A model generated the notes under the pieces. It had not been told where the DNA came from. It made no database searches and saw only the letters and a program-made list of their open reading frames with translations. A stretch of 64,000 nucleotides of DNA from Paenibacillus ihumii (lineage in GTDB: Bacteria > Bacillota > Bacilli > Paenibacillales > Paenibacillaceae), in NCBI RefSeq assembly GCF_001403875.1, contig NZ_LN884299.1:803980-867979 (forward strand). The letters run 5' to 3'. The position numbers were made by a program, and so were the translations under genes. Positions 61,851 through 64,000 of the stretch are shown one piece after another (positions within the stretch are counted from its first letter, which is position 1; every line of letters starts with the position of its first letter).

Positions 61851-62072
61851 TTTGCCTACAATCATTATACCACGTTTGCCAAGTTCCATGTCTGGTGATT
61901 TTATGGCAGGTAGACCATTATTGTATCAACCACGGTAGCGAAATGCAAGTTCCCAGCGCTACTGCAGCTTATAAGTTATTTTTAAACATTAAACTACAAA
62001 ATATAACAGCATATGCCGATAATGAAATGGTTGAAAAACAAATCATGGAGAATGTGATGAAAGGAGGAGGTT

Positions 62073-62936
62073 ATGAAAATTAGCCGGTTATTCAAAGATC
62101 ATGCTGTACCTTTTATAATGGCATGGTTCCTAGTCATCAGTACCTTGGCTGCGCCGATCTCTGCCAGTGCGGAAGCCGTCAATGAAGCTACACTGAACTG
62201 GATTCAAGGCTCAAATCGTCCGCTTCCCGTAGGGACTATCGCCCAGGTTAGCATTAAAGAGGATTATTTGTTTCTGAATGGCGCTGATACCAAATCCTTT
62301 ATCAGACAAGCTGGACAGCTCCCTTCCAATCAAGAAGTCGGCGCTATCTTTCCTATAGATGAGGACGCTTACTGGGTTGCCTATTTTGAATACGTTGATT
62401 CGGGGCATATCTCGGATGAAGAGAAGACAAATATCAATGTGGACAAGCTGCTGGATCGCTTCAAAAAAGGCACGGAGCAAGCCAACAAAGAAATTGCAGA
62501 GGAGAACCATCTGTATGTGGACGGCTGGGACATTCCGCCAACGTACAACGAATCCTCGAGAAGTCTTACTTGGTCGCTGCTCCTGCATGACTACAATGGG
62601 GACAATGCCGTGAACTATCATGTCCGAATATTGACACGCACAGGCTACCTGTCCGTCATTCTAGCCTCAGACCTCGAGAACCAGGCAGCAAATCGTGCAA
62701 CTCTAGAGCGTGATATATTGCCGAACCTCAGGATTAATCCCGGACAAACCTATGAGGATTTTGACCCGTCGGTCGATAAACAGTCCAGTGTGGGATTAAC
62801 GGGTCTTATCCTGGGAGGAGCCGGACTGGCCGTCGCCAAAAAAGCCGGACTGTTTGGATTGCTGGCCGTACTAATTAAAAAGATCTGGTTCGTAGTGATC
62901 CTGCCGTTCGTTTGGCTGTTCAGCAGGCTCCCCTGA
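62073..62936 (+). CDS. DUF2167 membrane-anchored protein with premature stop
   Basis: This 287-residue protein has a signal peptide (MAWFLVISTLAAPISASAEA), a DUF2167 domain (YLFLNGADTKSFIRQAG, AYWVAYFEYVDSGHISDEEK, DGWDIPPTYNESSRSLTWSL) and two C-terminal helices (GLTGLILGGAGLAVAKKAG; IKKIWFVVILPFVWLF). The TGA at 62934 is followed in the same frame by 56 more codons, a charged tail (KQQEQAESEQAASPENG...ENKKPPLSL) ending at 63107. A CGA-to-TGA change is the simple explanation. AAAGGAGGAGG precedes the start. Confidence 0.88.
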   Translation: MKISRLFKDHAVPFIMAWFLVISTLAAPISASAEAVNEATLNWIQGSNRPLPVGTIAQVSIKEDYLFLNGADTKSFIRQAGQLPSNQEVGAIFPIDEDAYWVAYFEYVDSGHISDEEKTNINVDKLLDRFKKGTEQANKEIAEENHLYVDGWDIPPTYNESSRSLTWSLLLHDYNGDNAVNYHVRILTRTGYLSVILASDLENQAANRATLERDILPNLRINPGQTYEDFDPSVDKQSSVGLTGLILGGAGLAVAKKAGLFGLLAVLIKKIWFVVILPFVWLFSRLP

Positions 62937-63116
62937 AAAAGCAAGCAGCAGGAGCAGGCTGAATCGGAGCAAGCGGCTAGTCCAGAGAATGGACTCGACA
63001 ACAGCTCGCATACATATCATTCAGAGGACGCTGAAGAAGCAGATTCCAGATTTAAATCGAAATTCGAACTGGAAGATGAAAATAAAAAGCCGCCACTGTC
63101 TCTATAAAAGAAATCA

Positions 63117-63176
63117 AAAAAACCTCAGATTTCAGCATGCACCACGCCGCTGAGGCCCGAGGTTTTGGCTTTTTCC
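63117..63176. terminator. Hairpin terminator between DUF2167 and smpB
   Basis: AAAAACCTC and GAGGTTTT pair over a branched interior that includes GCTGAGGC, followed by GGCTTTTTC. It can serve both converging genes. Confidence 0.7.
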
Positions 63177-63205
63177 AAGGTTTTGGCTTTTATAGTAAAG
63201 TAAAA

Positions 63206-63529
63206 TTAACGCGCCACCTTCTGCTTCTCGCGAAGGATACGCTGAATATCACGCTGCGCATCGCGCTTGGCTGCGGCCTCCCGCTTGTCGTACTGCTTCT
63301 TCCCTTTACCAAGGCCGATCAGCAGCTTGGCGTAGCCGTTGCGGATATATATTTTCAGCGGCACGATTGAGTACCCTTCCTGCTTCGACAGGCCGAGCAG
63401 CTTGTTAATCTGCGCCTTATGCAGCAGAAGCTTGCGCGCTCGTGTCGGATCGGACGGATTATGCCGATTCCCCTGCTCAAACGGGCTCACGTGCATATTG
63501 TGAATGTGAATTTCACCATTGCGGATCGT
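63206..63529 (-). pseudogene. smpB: smpB, 5'-truncated
   Basis: The visible 107 residues match SmpB from [20 protein letters not shown] through [26 protein letters not shown] to the basic tail [16 protein letters not shown]. About 50 N-terminal residues, including the first RNA-binding strands, are missing. Upstream of codon ACG (63529) the sequence switches to repeat-protein DNA on the other strand. Without its start the gene should be dead; a mis-assembly must also be considered. Confidence 0.9.
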
Positions 63530-63984
63530 GTGGCTGGAAGTCACATAGCTGCAGCTTCGATTGAACCACGCCATATTCAGCCTCAAGCCGTGCAGCTAGA
63601 GCATTTATCCGCTGAGCTTCAGCGGGAAGGCCTGCTGCCGGAGGGCGGCGTAAAAGGAAGTGATCTGGCCTTGGGCTCGATCAGCCGTTCTCATCTGCAG
63701 GCTGATGCGGTGGACGGAGCCGTATTACAGAGTGAATCGGTAGGATCGTCGCATATCGAGGCCGGTGCAGTGCAGGGATATCATCTGGCAGATGAGTCGA
63801 TAGGGAGCCAGCATTTGTCTCCAGGCTTGGTGGAATCAGGCCACTTGGCGGAGGAGAGTGTGGCTGGAAGTCACATAGCTGCAGCTTCGATTGAACCACG
63901 CCATATTCAGCCTCAAGCCGTGCAGCTAGAGCATTTATCCGCTGAGCTTCAGCGGGAAGGCCTGCTGCCGGAGGGCGGCGTAAA
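63528..63984. repeat. Exact 127-bp direct repeat, 330 bp apart
   Basis: 63528-63654 and 63858-63984 are identical as far as I can read. The first copy's left edge is the break in smpB. Confidence 0.9.
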
Positions 63985-63994
63985 GGGGAACTGA
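63528..63994 (+). pseudogene. Fragment of a WIAG-tail-like repeat protein
   Basis: The rightward frame encodes degenerate 9-10-residue repeats of the type [68 protein letters not shown]. This resembles the repetitive region of WIAG-tail proteins of Paenibacillus. No start codon of its own exists; the left end is joined to smpB and the frame stops at the window edge by a one-base change against its own repeat. Confidence 0.65.
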
Positions 63995-64000
63995 TCTCCT

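Noticed and set aside
61895..62083. 62-codon ORF before DUF2167
   Set aside because: It overlaps the ssrA promoter side and the DUF2167 ribosome site and has no features of its own.
62934..62936. In-frame TGA as a selenocysteine codon, given selD in the window
   Set aside because: DUF2167 has no known redox Cys at this site, no selA/B/C genes are seen, and the tail is a non-catalytic charged stretch. A nonsense change is simpler.

Overview
The window looks like a chromosomal stretch of a low-to-mid GC Firmicute, most likely Paenibacillus. Supporting signs are strong AGGAGG ribosome sites with frequent TTG starts, a tmRNA whose tag ends in NYALAA, a copper-amine-oxidase stalk protein, an AA10 chitin-active monooxygenase, YheC/D-type ATP-grasp proteins, and WIAG-tail-like repeat coding. 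The genus is an inference from gene content; no rRNA is present.

Layout. 0-2.3 kb: an autoregulated merR-2TM-SMR-SMR drug-efflux operon with a MerR-type promoter. 2.3-17 kb: stress, detoxification and regulatory genes (quinone reductase, alpha/beta hydrolase, lipoprotein, HxlR, two DUF1259 paralogues, a decayed WYL regulator, epoxide hydrolase, a MacB/FtsX-type ABC transporter with TetR). Two copies of an undescribed non-coding repeat element with internal minisatellites (5.5-6.3 and 15.7-16.8 kb) lie in this part. 16.8-23.7 kb: a TetR/membrane-protein pair sharing identical operators, a DUF2997 gene cluster, a PhoX phosphatase-tatA-tatC operon behind a five-repeat Pho box, and a MerR regulator with a MerR-type promoter in front of an SDR gene.

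24-31.2 kb is the most distinctive block. It is a leftward operon with two ATP-grasp ligases, a cysteine-dioxygenase-like cupin, an Fe(II)/2-oxoglutarate oxygenase, an MFS exporter and a PLP aminotransferase, closed by a strong terminator. It reads as a compact biosynthetic cluster for an exported, modified small peptide made by ligases rather than by an NRPS or ribosome. 31.5-44.3 kb: mnmH-selD (tRNA selenouridine), a MarR/nitroreductase pair with doubled operators, a GMC oxidoreductase overlapping a YheC/D ATP-grasp gene, an SDR plus VOC-like pair, a stalk-domain protein and the DUF485-actP acetate symporter operon.

44.5-61.7 kb is an accessory zone downstream of the intact ssrA (tmRNA) gene. 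Four decayed pieces of ssrA are strewn through it, together with a family of ssrA-terminator-like hairpins, an IS3 remnant, an AbrB/Doc toxin-antitoxin pair, a toxin-like pseudogene, an HNH nuclease, a xanthine-dehydrogenase scrap and a partly deleted duplicate of the SDR/VOC segment. This is what repeated integration and decay at ssrA would leave, although no integrase is visible. A linearmycin-resistance-like ABC/two-component operon sits next to ssrA. The last 2 kb hold a DUF2167 gene with a premature in-frame TGA, and an smpB gene whose first third is replaced by repeat-protein sequence at a 127-bp direct repeat.
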